Shown here piece after piece: positions 1 to 9,380 of a DNA stretch of 64,000 nucleotides. A model generated the notes under the pieces. That model had not been told where the DNA came from. It did not search any database and saw only the letters and a program-made list of their open reading frames with translations. The position numbers and the translations under genes are program-made. The stretch's first letter is position 1. The number at the start of each line of letters is the position of its first letter. Source of the stretch: Acidovorax sp. (GTDB lineage: Bacteria; Pseudomonadota; Gammaproteobacteria; Burkholderiales; Burkholderiaceae_C); NCBI GenBank assembly GCA_030692685.1, contig JAUXZO010000088.1:1-64000 (forward strand). Reading direction: 5' to 3'.

Positions 1-301
1 GCTTCAGCGGCGAGGCGATGTTGTCAAACACCTTCATCGAGGGGTAGTTGATGAACTGCTGGTACACCATGGCCACGTTGCGGTCGCGCACAGGGGTGCC
101 CGTCACATCCTTGCCATCCACCAGCACGCGCCCCTGCGTGGGCACGTCCAGCCCCGCCATGATGCGCATCAGGCTCGTCTTGCCCGCCTGGGTCGCGCCC
201 AGCAACACCGTCACGGCATTGCTTTGCAGCGCCAGGCTCATGTCATACAGCCAGGTCTGCGCCCCGACTTTCTTGCTGATGCTGTCCAACGCCAGCTGCA
301 T
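1..301 (-). CDS. glpS: Glycerol ABC transporter ATP-binding protein, N-terminal part (GlpS-like)
   Basis: The first 100 codons of an ABC transporter ATPase are present and the rest lies beyond the window edge. The translation starts MQLALDSISKKVGAQTWLYD. It has a Walker A motif (GATQAGKTS, about residues 35-43) and a Q-loop region (VYQQFINYPSM, about residues 79-89). ATPases of this carbohydrate/glycerol group energise solute uptake at the inner membrane. The glycerol assignment comes from context: the gene is divergent from glpR and glpK, as in GlpSTPQV-type glycerol systems. The region between it and glpR holds phased operator-like repeats that could serve both directions. Another sugar-alcohol substrate cannot be excluded because the C-terminal regulatory half is missing. 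Confidence 0.8.
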   Translation of the reverse strand, partial: MQLALDSISKKVGAQTWLYDMSLALQSNAVTVLLGATQAGKTSLMRIMAGLDVPTQGRVLVDGKDVTGTPVRDRNVAMVYQQFINYPSMKVFDNIASPLK

Positions 302-375
302 GAAGCATCCTCTTCCGCCCCTTGGGCCTGTGTGAAAGGACTGCGCACCTAAGCTGCAGCCCACAACTTTCGAAC

Positions 376-447
376 TTGTTCATTTTTGTTCTTTTTTGTT
401 CGAATCGAATCAAGGTTTACCCTTAATGCATTCGTTTTTTTTCGCTT
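376..447. promoter_or_regulatory. Phased operator-like repeats between glpS and glpR
   Basis: The sequence TTGTTC occurs three times at exactly 10-bp spacing (376-381, 386-391, 396-401). It is followed by GAATCGAAT, and a second pair, TTCGTTT/TTCGCTT, occurs at 431 and 441, again 10 bp apart. One-turn spacing puts all copies on one DNA face. TGTTCG resembles half of the known E. coli GlpR operator, and a DeoR-family GlpR is encoded just downstream. Autoregulation and control of the divergent transporter operon are inferred. Confidence 0.55.
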
Positions 448-516
448 TACAGTCTTAAACGCTCCATCGACGCGCCGATCAGATATTTCAACTTTGTTAC
501 AAGTCGGTGACAACCC

Positions 517-1302
517 ATGCACCCAGCCCCCCCCACCGTGAACACCAATCCCCGCCAACTCCAACTGCTTGAAGAAGTGCGTGCGCGCAAATCCGCCACG
601 GTGGAACAGCTTGCCGACACCCTGGGGGTCACACTGCAGACGGTGCGCCGCGATGTGCAGCGCCTGGCGGAATCTGGCCTGCTTACCCGCTTTCACGGCG
701 GCGTGCGCGTGCCCAGCTCCACGGTGGAGAACCTGGCCCACACCCAGCGCGAAACCCTGCACGCCGATGGCAAAGCCCGCATTGCGCGCGCCGTGGCCGA
801 ACAGGTGCCCAACGACTGCTCACTGATCCTGAACATCGGCACCACCACCGAGGCCATTGCCAAGGCGCTGCTGCACCACCGCGGCCTGCGCGTGATCACC
901 AACAACCTCAACGTGGCCGCCATCCTGAGCGGCAACCCCGAGTGCGAGGTCATCGTGGCGGGCGGCGTGGTGCGTGCGCGCGACCGGGGCATCGTGGGCG
1001 AAGCGGCGGTGGACTTCATCCGCCAGTTCAGGGTGGACATCGCCCTCATCGGCATTTCGGGCATCGAGCCCGATGGCTCGCTGCGCGACTTTGACTACCG
1101 TGAGGTGAAGGTGGCCCAGACCATCGTTGCGCAGGCGCGCGAGGTCTGGCTGGCCGCCGACCAGAGCAAGTTCAACCGCCCGGCCATGGTGCAGCTGGCG
1201 ACACTGCAGCAAATCGACCGCCTGTTTACCGATGCGCCGCCGCCCGAGCCGTTCCCTGCATTGCTCCAGGATGCGGAAGTCATCTGCACAGTGGCGGCGT
1301 AG
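517..1302 (+). CDS. glpR: DeoR-family transcriptional repressor, GlpR-like
   Basis: This 261-aa protein has an N-terminal DeoR-type winged helix (about residues 10-65; recognition region VEQLADTLGVTLQTVRRDVQ). A C-terminal sugar-phosphate-sensing DeoRC domain follows, with the phosphate-loop motif LNIGTTTEAIA near residue 110 and a late D-x-S-K-F-motif (AADQSKFNR). Proteins of this type repress glycerol genes and are released by glycerol 3-phosphate. It lies 21 bp before glpK on the same strand and is divergent from a glycerol-type ABC ATPase, which supports the specific assignment. The chosen start is the first ATG after the operator-like region. A later start would remove part of the leader before NPRQLQLLEE but not the HTH. 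Confidence 0.88.
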   Translation: MHPAPPTVNTNPRQLQLLEEVRARKSATVEQLADTLGVTLQTVRRDVQRLAESGLLTRFHGGVRVPSSTVENLAHTQRETLHADGKARIARAVAEQVPNDCSLILNIGTTTEAIAKALLHHRGLRVITNNLNVAAILSGNPECEVIVAGGVVRARDRGIVGEAAVDFIRQFRVDIALIGISGIEPDGSLRDFDYREVKVAQTIVAQAREVWLAADQSKFNRPAMVQLATLQQIDRLFTDAPPPEPFPALLQDAEVICTVAA

Positions 1303-1323
1303 CTTCCCCTATCCTTTGCCCCC

Positions 1324-2817
1324 ATGACTTATCTGCTCGCACTCGACCAAGGCACCTCCAGCTCCCGCAGCATTGTTTTTGACGAACAAGGCCATATCGT
1401 GGCGCAAGCACAGGTAGAGCTGCCGCAGATCTACCCGCAGCCCGGCTGGGTGGAGCACGACCCACTGGAGATCTGGCGCACGCAGTTGGCCACGGCGCGC
1501 GATGCGCTGGCCAAGGCGGGCATCGCCGCCAGCGCCGTTCGCGCCGTGGGCATTACCAACCAGCGCGAAACCACCGTGCTGTGGAACCGCAAGACCGGCC
1601 AGCCCGTGCACCACGCCATCGTGTGGCAAGACCGCCGCGCCGAGCCTGCCTGCGCCCAGCTGCGCGAACAAGGCCACGCCGCCACCATCCAGGCCAAGAC
1701 GGGCCTGCTGGTGGACGCCTATTTCTCGGGCACCAAGCTGCAATGGCTGCTGGACCACGTGCCCGGCGCACGCGACGCGGCCGAGCGCGGCGAGCTGGCC
1801 TTTGGCACGATAGACAGTTGGCTGATGTGGAAGCTCACCCACGGCCAGGTGCATGTGACGGACGTGAGCAACGCCTCGCGCACCATGCTGTTCAACGTGC
1901 ACACCAACCAGTGGGACGACGACCTGCTGGCGCTGCTGCGCATCCCCAAGGCACTGATGCCCGAGGTGTTGCCCTCCAGCGCACATTTTTGCGACATCGC
2001 CCCCGACCTGCTGGGCCACAGCATCCGCGTGGGCGGCGTGGCGGGCGACCAGCAAAGCGCGCTATTTGGCCAGGCGTGTTTTACGGCTGGCATGGCCAAG
2101 AACACGTATGGCACCGGTTGCTTCATGCTCATGCACACCGGCACCACCTTCCAAACCAGCCAGAACGGTCTGCTGACCACCAGCGCGGCACAAGCCACGG
2201 CCCAGCCTGAGTTCGCCATGGAAGGCAGCGTCTTCGTCGGCGGCGCGGTGGTGCAGTGGCTGCGCGACGGCCTGCGTGCCATTACCGACAGCAGCGAGGT
2301 CGAATCGCTGGCGCAAAGCGTTCCCGACTCGGGCGGCGTGATGATGGTGCCCGCCTTCACCGGCCTGGGCGCACCGTACTGGAAGCCGGATTCACGCGGC
2401 ACCATCACCGGCCTCACGCGCGGCAGCACGCTCGGCCACATCGCGCGCGCTGCGCTCGAAAGCATTGCCTACCAAAGCGCCGCCCTGCTGCTGGCCATGA
2501 GCCGCGATGCCGTGGCCGCCGGTGGCGCCCCGGTGAGCGAGCTGCGTGTGGACGGCGGCGCCTGCATCAATGATTTGCTGATGCAGTTTCAGGCCGACCT
2601 GCTGGGTATACCGGTGGTGCGGCCCGCCGTCATTGAAACCACGGCCTTGGGCGCGGCCTACCTGGCGGGACTCTCGAGCGGCGTGTATGGCAGCACGGAT
2701 GAACTCTCAAAACTCTGGCGCGCCGATCGGCGTTTTGTGCCCACGCTGAGTAACGCACGCGCGCAGGAGCTGATGGCGAACTGGGAACATGCGGTGCGCC
2801 AGACGACGGCAGGATAG
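1324..2817 (+). CDS. glpK: Glycerol kinase
   Basis: The 497-aa product matches glycerol kinase over the usual length (about 500 aa). The FGGY-family signatures are visible: [16 protein letters not shown] at the N-terminal nucleotide-binding lobe, [12 protein letters not shown] near residue 77, the [11 protein letters not shown] adenosine/phosphate region, [13 protein letters not shown], and [14 protein letters not shown] in the C-terminal lobe. The enzyme phosphorylates glycerol to sn-glycerol 3-phosphate in the cytoplasm, trapping the glycerol taken up by the adjacent transporter. It is probably cotranscribed with glpR (21-bp gap). No clear Shine-Dalgarno sequence precedes the ATG, which would fit translational coupling to glpR. 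The stop codon is followed directly by a family-2 3'-end repeat. Confidence 0.96.
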   Translation: MTYLLALDQGTSSSRSIVFDEQGHIVAQAQVELPQIYPQPGWVEHDPLEIWRTQLATARDALAKAGIAASAVRAVGITNQRETTVLWNRKTGQPVHHAIVWQDRRAEPACAQLREQGHAATIQAKTGLLVDAYFSGTKLQWLLDHVPGARDAAERGELAFGTIDSWLMWKLTHGQVHVTDVSNASRTMLFNVHTNQWDDDLLALLRIPKALMPEVLPSSAHFCDIAPDLLGHSIRVGGVAGDQQSALFGQACFTAGMAKNTYGTGCFMLMHTGTTFQTSQNGLLTTSAAQATAQPEFAMEGSVFVGGAVVQWLRDGLRAITDSSEVESLAQSVPDSGGVMMVPAFTGLGAPYWKPDSRGTITGLTRGSTLGHIARAALESIAYQSAALLLAMSRDAVAAGGAPVSELRVDGGACINDLLMQFQADLLGIPVVRPAVIETTALGAAYLAGLSSGVYGSTDELSKLWRADRRFVPTLSNARAQELMANWEHAVRQTTAG

Positions 2818-2960
2818 AGTACATCCCCCTGAGACGCTGCCGCCTTCCCCCTTCTCTCGAATGGCTGCGCCATTCGGGAAGGGGGACGCTCCCAGCGCGG
2901 CGGGGCGTCCCTTGCGCGGGAGCGCTGGCTTTGGCCGCGCCAGTTGCCCACGCCAGGGAC
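2818..2960 (+). repeat. Family-2 3'-end repeat after glpK
   Basis: Within 20 bases of the glpK stop, the sequence CCCCCTGAGACGCTGCCGCC is followed by a long C-rich/G-rich inverted repeat (CCCCCTTCTCTCGAATGGC... back to ...GGGAAGGGGGACG). The GGACGCTCCCAGCGCGGCGG segment matches the arrangement in the other copies (13470-13577 and 22085-22195 in reverse, 59404-59515). The hairpin could act as a transcript end or stability element. It lacks a T-run, so a classical intrinsic terminator is not supported. Confidence 0.75.
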
Positions 2961-3034
2961 GGCGCACCGAACAGGAAAGTCGGCGCACTGACGGCGCTAC
3001 CATCGTGGCCCCATCCCACTCGCCAGACCGCAGC

Positions 3035-3880
3035 ATGAACTCCCCCGCTTCCGCCGCAACAAACTCCCAACTCCCCACCATCGCCTTCATCGGCGGCGGC
3101 AACATGGCCAGCGCCATCATTGGCGGGCTGATCCGCCAGGGCCATCCGGCCAGCCAGATCGAGGTGGTTGAGCCCTGGGCCGAGGCACGTGAGGCGCTGC
3201 GCAAGAACTACGGGATCGAAGCCCAGCCCGAAGCAGGCCCTGCGCTGCAGCGCGCCCGCATCGTGGTCTGGGCCGTCAAGCCCCAGACCTTCAAGGACGC
3301 CGCCGGTGAGGCCAGGGCCCACACCCCGGACGCCCTGCACCTGAGCGTGGCTGCAGGCATCCGCTCTGACAGCATCGCCCAGTGGCTGGGCAGCGAACGC
3401 ATCGTACGCACCATGCCCAACACGCCCGCGCTGGTGGGCAAGGGCATGAGCGCGCTGTTTGCACGCCCTGCGGTGGACGCCGCCGAACGCACGCAAGTCG
3501 AAGCCATCATGGCGTCCACGGGCGAGTTCCTGTGGGTGGAGACTGAAAAGCAGCTGGACGCGGTGACCGCCCTGTCCGGCTCAGGTCCCGCCTATGTCTT
3601 TTACTTCCTGGAGGCCATGACCCGTGCGGGCACCGGCATGGGGCTGTCCGAACGGCAGGCGCACCAGCTGGCCGTGGGAACGTTTGTGGGCGCATCCGAG
3701 CTGGCGCGCCGGTCTGACGAAGCGCCCGCCGTGCTGCGCCAGCGGGTTACGTCCAAGGGAGGCACCACCTACGCGGCGCTGCAGTCGATGGAGGCGTCCG
3801 GCATGGCCGCCAGCTTTGAGGCCGCCATGCGCGCCGCCGAGCACCGCGCCCACGAGCTGGGCGATGAGTTCGGTGCGTGA
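3035..3880 (+). CDS. proC: Pyrroline-5-carboxylate reductase
   Basis: The gene encodes a 281-aa protein (E. coli ProC is 269 aa) that reduces 1-pyrroline-5-carboxylate to proline with NAD(P)H, the last step of proline synthesis. The N-terminal Rossmann motif is clear (IAFIGGGNMASAIIGGL, from about residue 14). VRTMPNTPALVGKGM lies mid-protein. The family signature TALSGSGPAYVFYFLEAM precedes the dimerisation helices, and the C-terminal VTSKGGTTYAAL is present. The frame is open further upstream through the family-2 repeat. The ATG at 3035 was chosen because the upstream part is repeat-derived and lacks similarity to the family. The gene stands alone, with ubiA convergent downstream across a short palindromic repeat. 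Confidence 0.94.
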   Translation: MNSPASAATNSQLPTIAFIGGGNMASAIIGGLIRQGHPASQIEVVEPWAEAREALRKNYGIEAQPEAGPALQRARIVVWAVKPQTFKDAAGEARAHTPDALHLSVAAGIRSDSIAQWLGSERIVRTMPNTPALVGKGMSALFARPAVDAAERTQVEAIMASTGEFLWVETEKQLDAVTALSGSGPAYVFYFLEAMTRAGTGMGLSERQAHQLAVGTFVGASELARRSDEAPAVLRQRVTSKGGTTYAALQSMEASGMAASFEAAMRAAEHRAHELGDEFGA

Positions 3881-3901
3881 TCTGATTTTTTAAGTGTTTT
3901 A

Positions 3902-3945
3902 GGCCTCTAGCGCTTACCCAATAAGCGCTAGCAGCTATTAATTAG
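3902..3945 (+). repeat. Family-1 palindromic repeat (copy 1), proC/ubiA junction
   Basis: GGCCTCTAGCGCTT, a short loop, then AAGCGCTAGCAGCTAT forms a stem of about 10 bp with conserved flanks. The ubiA stop codon (TAA, read on the minus strand at 3938-3940) lies inside this copy, so the repeat supplies the end of the gene. Other copies are at 4092, 20374, 25281, 33927, 49528, 53578, 60137 and 63513. Confidence 0.92.
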
Positions 3946-4825
3946 TGAGCATCTGCCGCAGCAGGTAGCTGCCCGCAATGCCCGCAAACACGGTGGCGCC
4001 CAGCCAGTGGTTGACGCGGAACGCCACAAAACAGCCCTCGCGCGTGCGGGTGCGGATGAGGGTGAAGTGCCACAACACCTGCGCCAGCGCCGCTGCTATT
4101 GCTATATAAAAAATAGCGCCTAGCGCATACCCATCAAGCGCTAGCGCCCAAATTGACAAGAAAAGCAGGTAAAACACCACGATGGCGGCCACGTCGAAAC
4201 GGCCGAGCGTGATGGCCGACGTCTTGATGCCGATCCTGAGGTCGTCGTCCCGGTCGACCATGGCGTATTCGGTGTCGTAGGCCAGCACCCAGCACAGGTT
4301 GCCCAGCCACATCCACCACGCCACGGCGGGCACGCTGCCCTGCACGGCAGCAAAGGCAATCACGATGCCAAAGTTGAACGCAATGCCCAGCACCGCCTGC
4401 GGCATCGAAATGATGCGCTTGGTGAACGGGTAGGCAATGGCCACCAGCACCGCAGGCACCGACCAGGCGATGGCCGCCGTGTTGGTTGTGAGCACCAGGC
4501 CAAAAGACACCAGGGCCAGCACGGCACCCAAGCCCAGCGCCTCTTTCACAGACACTGCCCCCGTCGTGACGGGCCGCTGTGCGGTACGTTTGACGTGTTT
4601 GTCAAAGTCCCGGTCGGCCACGTCGTTCACGCAACAACCCGCGCTGCGCATCAAAAACGTGCCCAGCACAAACACCGCCAGCAGGTGCCAGCCCGGAAAC
4701 CCGTCGGCGGCTATCCACAGCGCAGAGAGCGTAGGCCACAGGCACACCAGCCAGCCCGCAGGGCGGTCCCAGCGGATGAGGTCAAGGTACAGGGCAAAAC
4801 GACTGCGGGGGGGCACGGACGACAT
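3938..4825 (-). CDS. ubiA: 4-hydroxybenzoate octaprenyltransferase
   Basis: A 295-aa polytopic inner-membrane prenyltransferase that attaches the polyprenyl tail to 4-hydroxybenzoate in ubiquinone synthesis. Both Asp-rich motifs are visible: [20 protein letters not shown] (first, about residues 70-90) and [17 protein letters not shown] (second, about residues 185-202). The N-terminal [19 protein letters not shown] is typical of the family. The ATG at 4825 was chosen because it puts the usual few residues before the conserved LIRWDRP region. The frame is open upstream but Cys- and Arg-rich there and does not look coding. A family-1 palindrome lies inside the gene and encodes part of a late transmembrane helix ([17 protein letters not shown], about residues 222-245). 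A second copy supplies the stop codon. Confidence 0.93.
   Translation of the reverse strand: MSSVPPRSRFALYLDLIRWDRPAGWLVCLWPTLSALWIAADGFPGWHLLAVFVLGTFLMRSAGCCVNDVADRDFDKHVKRTAQRPVTTGAVSVKEALGLGAVLALVSFGLVLTTNTAAIAWSVPAVLVAIAYPFTKRIISMPQAVLGIAFNFGIVIAFAAVQGSVPAVAWWMWLGNLCWVLAYDTEYAMVDRDDDLRIGIKTSAITLGRFDVAAIVVFYLLFLSIWALALDGYALGAIFYIAIAAALAQVLWHFTLIRTRTREGCFVAFRVNHWLGATVFAGIAGSYLLRQMLTN
4092..4157 (-). repeat. Family-1 palindromic repeat (copy 2), in frame within ubiA
   Basis: On the minus strand the sequence reads GGCGCTAGCGCTTGATGGGT, then ATGCGCTAGGCGCTAT, the same palindrome as the intergenic copies. It is read through in frame, giving [12 protein letters not shown]. The same reading frame of the repeat appears in gph and pncC. 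Confidence 0.88.
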
Positions 4826-5004
4826 AGGAGCAAACGGCAAACAACGGGACGGACACCTCGTCAAAACGCGGGCGCACCGAATGTAGCAGCCGCAGGTGCT
4901 GCGCCACCCGCAGCAAGGTGATGAACATACGGCGCTCACCTACTGCCACGGTGCCACCAAACCCGGTAAAGTCTCCCGTTCTCCAACCTACGGACCTGCC
5001 CCGC

Positions 5005-8000
5005 ATGCCCCGATCTTCGAGCCCACAGGCCTCCACCACGCGCTTCGCCATTCCCCGCACGCTTCTGGCAGGCTTTGTGGTGGCGGCCCTTGCCACCCTG
5101 GTCATTGCACTGGTCAACTTCCGCTCTGCCGAACTGCGCACCGAGGCTGTGCAAGCCATGGACCGCACGACCTTGGCGATGCGCCAGCTGAACCTGTTTT
5201 ACTCTGCGATGAAGGATGCGGAGACCGGCCAGCGCGGCTACTTGCTGACCGGTGACACCAACTACTTGCAGCCATACCAGATGGCTGTCGCTGCGCTGCA
5301 GGATCACATGAAGGCGCTCAAGGCCAGCACGACCGACGAGTCCGCTCAAAACAAGTCGGTGATGCAACTGGACGAGCTATCGCAGCAAAAGCTGCGCGAA
5401 CTCAATGAAACCATTTCGCTGTACAAATCGGGCGATGGCGTAGGAGCCATAACCCTGGTGCGAACCAATGCAGGCAAAGACCTGATGGACCGCATCCGCG
5501 ACCTTACCGAGGGCTTGCGCAACCAGCAAAACCAACAATTGGACACCCGTCGCGAGCAGTGGGCAGACGCCGCCAGCAACTCCAACCTTTACTCAGGCTT
5601 GGGTTCGCTGGTACTGCTGGCGTTGATCTGTATCTCTGCGGCCATGACGGCTCGCGAATACCGGGTCAAAGCGCTCCAGTCGTGGGTATCGGCTGGGCTG
5701 ACGGGCCTGGGCCAACGCATTCAGGGTGACCACCAGCTCCAAGACATTGGCAAGCTGGCCCTCGAATACCTGGCCACCTACCTCAAAGCCCACGTGGGCG
5801 CGGGGTATGTGGTCGATAGCGATGGCGGTTTTTCGCTGTTTGGCGGCTATGCGCTGCCGCGCGAACGGCTGACGGAAAAACTGCTCAGCAACGAGGGCCT
5901 GGTGGGCCAAGCGGCTCGCTCGCGCCAGCTGCTGCATGTGCGCGACGTGCCACCCGCCTATCTTCAGGTGTCGTCCAGCACCGGCCAAGCCAGCCCCGCC
6001 GAGCTACTGGTGGCGCCCGCGGTGGAACACGGCAATGTGTTTGCCGTCATTGAACTGGGTTTTTACCGGCCGGTGAGTGAGGCCGAGCGCTCCCTGCTGG
6101 AGCGGGCGTCCGAGATGCTGGCGGTAGCGATCCGCTCCGGCATCGACCGCAGCCGACTGCAGGCGCTGCTGGAAGAAACCCAGCGCCAGTCTGAAGAGCT
6201 GCAAACACAGCAAGAAGAATTGCGCGTCAACAACGAAGAGCTGGAGCAACAAAGCCGCATCCTGCAAGAGTCGCAAGCGCAAATGGAAGTACAGCAGACC
6301 GAGCTGGAGCAAACCAATGCCCACCTCGAAGAGCAGACCCAACAGCTGGAATATCAGCGCGAACAGCTTCTGCGCGCCCAGAGCGCCATGACCGACAAGG
6401 CCCGGGAGCTGGAGCAGGCCAGCCAATACACGAGCGAGTTTCTGGCCAATATGCGCCACGAGTTGCGCACACCGCTGAACTCCACACTCATCCTGGCCAA
6501 GCTGCTGGCCGACAACAAACCCGGCAACCTGAGCACCGACCAGGTCAAATACGCACAAACCATTTACGCAGCGGGCAACGACCTGCTGGCGCTCATCAAC
6601 GACATCCTGGACTTGTCCAAGATCGAATCCGGTCAGGCCACCGTGGAGGTGGAGACCGTGAACATTGCCCGTGCGCTGCAGGGGCTGATCGACCCGCTGC
6701 GCCCGCTGGCGCAGGAAAAGGGCCTGACACTGACCGCCACCGTAGCGCCCGACGTGGCGGCCACGATGGAAACCGACGCCTTGCGCTTGGGCCAGGTGCT
6801 AAAAAACCTGCTGTCCAACGCGCTCAAGTTCACCGAAAAGGGCACGGTGGAGCTGCACGTGTCGCGCAACCCTGGCGACACGCTGTCGTTCGCCGTCAAG
6901 GACACGGGCATCGGCATCCCTGCGCACCAGCAGGATCTGATCTTTGAAGCCTTCCGCCAGGCCGATGGCAGCACCCACCGCAAGTACGGCGGCACGGGCC
7001 TGGGCTTGTCGATATCGCGCGACCTGGCGCAGTTGCTGGGCGGCACGATTGCGGTGCAGAGCACGCCGGGCGAGGGCAGCGTTTTCACGCTGGTGTTACC
7101 CCTGCGACTGGTCGCACAGCAACCGGCCGACGCACAAGCCAGGTGGCCACACGACGCAACGCCACCCGCCATGGCGCCAGCGCAACCCACGCCGCCACCC
7201 AATGCGGTGTGGCCAACCAGCCCCCAGCCTATATTTGGCGGCGCCGACGCGGCAGCCTCTGCCATCAAGGCTGCGGCGCAGTCGATACAGTCTGCCCCGC
7301 GCCGCGCAGGCCCGCGCAGCATTCTGGTGATTGAGGACGACACGCGTTTTGCGCAGATCCTTTGCGACCTCGCCCGCGAGATGGACTTTGAGTGCCACTT
7401 GGCGCACAACGCTGCCGATGGCCTGGCGTTTGCAGCGCACAGCCTGCCCAGCGCCATCGTGCTGGACGTGAACCTGCCGGACTTTTCGGGTTTGGGCGTG
7501 CTTGACCAGCTCAAGCGCAACCCCGTCACGCGCCACATCCCTGTGCATGTGGTGTCGGTGGCTGATTACTCGCAAGAGGCCATGGGCCGCGGCGCCATTG
7601 GTTACGCCTTGAAGCCCGTCAAGCGCGATGAACTGGTGCAGGCGCTGCAGCTGCTGGAGGCCAAATTTACCCAACGCCTGCACCGCGTGCTGGTGGTGGA
7701 AGACGATGAACGCCAGCGCGAAAGCGTGCGCCACCTGCTCAGCAGCGAAGAGGTGGAAATTGTGGGCGCCGGCACTGCCACCGAAGCGCTGGAACACCTG
7801 CGCAGCTCCACGTTCGACTGCATGGTGATGGACCTGAACCTGCCCGACCTGAGCGGCTACGAACTGCTGCAGCAGATGACGGAGCAGGACGGTGTCTCCT
7901 TCCCCCCAGTCATCGTGTACACCGGCCGCGCGCTGTCGCGCGACGAAGAGCAGCAGCTGCGGCGGTTTTCCAAGTCCATCATCATCAAGGACGCCCGTTC

Positions 8001-8499
8001 GCCCGAGCGTTTGCTGGACGAGGTCACACTGTTCTTGCACCAGGTGGAGTCCGAACTGTCGGTCGAACACCGCCAGATGCTGCAGGTGGCGCGCAACCGC
8101 GAATCGGCCCTGGAAGGCCGCACGGTGCTGGTGGTGGAAGACGACGTGCGCAATGTGTTCGCGCTGTCCAGCATTCTCGAACCCACGGGCATCCGCATCG
8201 AAATCGCCCGCAACGGCGTCGAGGCCCTGGACGCTCTGGCCCGGGCAGGCAACGCCAACCGCCCGGTCATTGACCTGGTGCTGATGGACATCATGATGCC
8301 GGAGATGGATGGCTACACCGCCATGCGCGAGATTCGCAACCGCCCCGAATGGCGCCGCCTGCCCATCATCGCCCTCACGGCCAAGGCCATGAAGGACGAC
8401 CAGGAAAAATGCCTGGCCGCCGGGGCCAATGACTACATCGCCAAGCCGCTGGATGTGGAAAAACTCCTGTCGCTGGTGCGGGTGTGGATGCCCAAATAA
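5005..8499 (+). CDS. Hybrid sensor histidine kinase (CHASE3-GAF-HisKA-HATPase-REC-REC-REC)
   Basis: A 1164-aa multidomain kinase. Its order is: transmembrane helix 1 (about 15-40), a CHASE3 periplasmic domain (about 45-190, with DAETGQRGYLLTGD), transmembrane helix 2 (about 193-215), a GAF domain (about 240-375), and a long Gln/Glu-rich coiled coil (about 385-478). Then come HisKA with MRHELRTPLN (phospho-acceptor His near 485), HATPase_c with DTGIGIP and GGTGLGLSIS, and three receiver domains. The receivers have acceptor Asp in LDVNLPD, MDLNLPD and MDIMMPEMDG. It presumably senses an envelope cue and passes phosphate through its own receivers. The frame opens at 4918, but the ATG at 5005 places the first helix correctly near the N-terminus. 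It is followed by cheR, cheB and a second kinase with short or overlapping junctions. Confidence 0.9.
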   Translation: MPRSSSPQASTTRFAIPRTLLAGFVVAALATLVIALVNFRSAELRTEAVQAMDRTTLAMRQLNLFYSAMKDAETGQRGYLLTGDTNYLQPYQMAVAALQDHMKALKASTTDESAQNKSVMQLDELSQQKLRELNETISLYKSGDGVGAITLVRTNAGKDLMDRIRDLTEGLRNQQNQQLDTRREQWADAASNSNLYSGLGSLVLLALICISAAMTAREYRVKALQSWVSAGLTGLGQRIQGDHQLQDIGKLALEYLATYLKAHVGAGYVVDSDGGFSLFGGYALPRERLTEKLLSNEGLVGQAARSRQLLHVRDVPPAYLQVSSSTGQASPAELLVAPAVEHGNVFAVIELGFYRPVSEAERSLLERASEMLAVAIRSGIDRSRLQALLEETQRQSEELQTQQEELRVNNEELEQQSRILQESQAQMEVQQTELEQTNAHLEEQTQQLEYQREQLLRAQSAMTDKARELEQASQYTSEFLANMRHELRTPLNSTLILAKLLADNKPGNLSTDQVKYAQTIYAAGNDLLALINDILDLSKIESGQATVEVETVNIARALQGLIDPLRPLAQEKGLTLTATVAPDVAATMETDALRLGQVLKNLLSNALKFTEKGTVELHVSRNPGDTLSFAVKDTGIGIPAHQQDLIFEAFRQADGSTHRKYGGTGLGLSISRDLAQLLGGTIAVQSTPGEGSVFTLVLPLRLVAQQPADAQARWPHDATPPAMAPAQPTPPPNAVWPTSPQPIFGGADAAASAIKAAAQSIQSAPRRAGPRSILVIEDDTRFAQILCDLAREMDFECHLAHNAADGLAFAAHSLPSAIVLDVNLPDFSGLGVLDQLKRNPVTRHIPVHVVSVADYSQEAMGRGAIGYALKPVKRDELVQALQLLEAKFTQRLHRVLVVEDDERQRESVRHLLSSEEVEIVGAGTATEALEHLRSSTFDCMVMDLNLPDLSGYELLQQMTEQDGVSFPPVIVYTGRALSRDEEQQLRRFSKSIIIKDARSPERLLDEVTLFLHQVESELSVEHRQMLQVARNRESALEGRTVLVVEDDVRNVFALSSILEPTGIRIEIARNGVEALDALARAGNANRPVIDLVLMDIMMPEMDGYTAMREIRNRPEWRRLPIIALTAKAMKDDQEKCLAAGANDYIAKPLDVEKLLSLVRVWMPK

Positions 8500-8540
8500 C
8501 CAGGCCGCTCCTACCTGTCTCGCATTCCAAGACCGCCCCC

Positions 8541-9380
8541 ATGCCGCACCCGAAGAAATCGCGAACCGCGGACATCGAACAGCGCCTGCTGATCGATGCG
8601 ATTTTTCACCGCTACCACTACGACTTCCGGGGCTATGCGCAGGCGTCGCTCAAACGGCGGCTGGGCACGGCGCTGCTGCACTTTGGCTGCAAGACCATTT
8701 CACAGCTGCAAGACCGCGTGCTGCATGAGCCTGCGGTGTTTCCGGCGCTGCTGGAATACCTGACGGTACAGGTCAGCGACATGTTCCGAGACCCCAGCTA
8801 CTACCAGTCGCTGCGCAACGAGGTGGTGCCGCTGCTGCGCACCTACCCGTCGCTCAAGATCTGGGTGGCGGGCTGCAGCGCCGGAGAAGAGGTGTACTCG
8901 CTGGCCATCTTGCTGCAGGAAGAAGGCTTGCTGGACCGCACGCTGATCTACGCCACCGACATCAACCCACACGCGTTGCGCGCCGCCGAAGCAGGTGTTT
9001 TCGACATGGCGCGGGTGGCCGCGTTCACCGAAAACCATGCGCGTTCGGGGGCGCGCAGCTCGCTGTCCAACTACTACACCGCGCGGTACGGGCGGGTGGT
9101 GTTTGACAAGTCTCTGCGCGAGCACATGGTGTTCTCGGACCACAGCCTGGCCACCGACAGTGTGTTTGCCGAGATGCACTTTGTGTCGTGCCGCAACGTG
9201 CTGATCTATTTCGAACGCGACTTGCAAAGCCGCGCCCTGGGGCTGTTCCGTGAGGCGCTGTGCCACCGGGGCTTTCTCGGCCTGGGCTCCAAAGAGTCGC
9301 TGCGGTTTTCTGCCCATGCCGAGGCATTTGACGACTTTGTGCTGGAAGACCGCATCTACCGAAAAAAGGCGGGGCTGTGA
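8541..9380 (+). CDS. CheR-type protein-glutamate O-methyltransferase
   Basis: The 279-aa protein has the CheR fold. An N-terminal helical region (FHRYHYDFRGYAQASLKRRL) is followed by a SAM-binding domain with VAGCSAGEEVYSLAILLQEE, the acidic YATDINPHALRAAE loop, and the CRNVLIYFERDLQ motif. CheR enzymes methylate receptor glutamates using S-adenosylmethionine. No chemotaxis receptor, cheA or cheW is nearby; instead the gene lies between two hybrid kinases, so its target may be a kinase coiled coil or a distant receptor. An alternative start at 8484 would overlap the upstream kinase by 16 bp. The start at 8541 is preferred because the extra residues look like nonconserved leader. The stop overlaps the GTG start of the CheB-like gene. 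Confidence 0.9.
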   Translation: MPHPKKSRTADIEQRLLIDAIFHRYHYDFRGYAQASLKRRLGTALLHFGCKTISQLQDRVLHEPAVFPALLEYLTVQVSDMFRDPSYYQSLRNEVVPLLRTYPSLKIWVAGCSAGEEVYSLAILLQEEGLLDRTLIYATDINPHALRAAEAGVFDMARVAAFTENHARSGARSSLSNYYTARYGRVVFDKSLREHMVFSDHSLATDSVFAEMHFVSCRNVLIYFERDLQSRALGLFREALCHRGFLGLGSKESLRFSAHAEAFDDFVLEDRIYRKKAGL

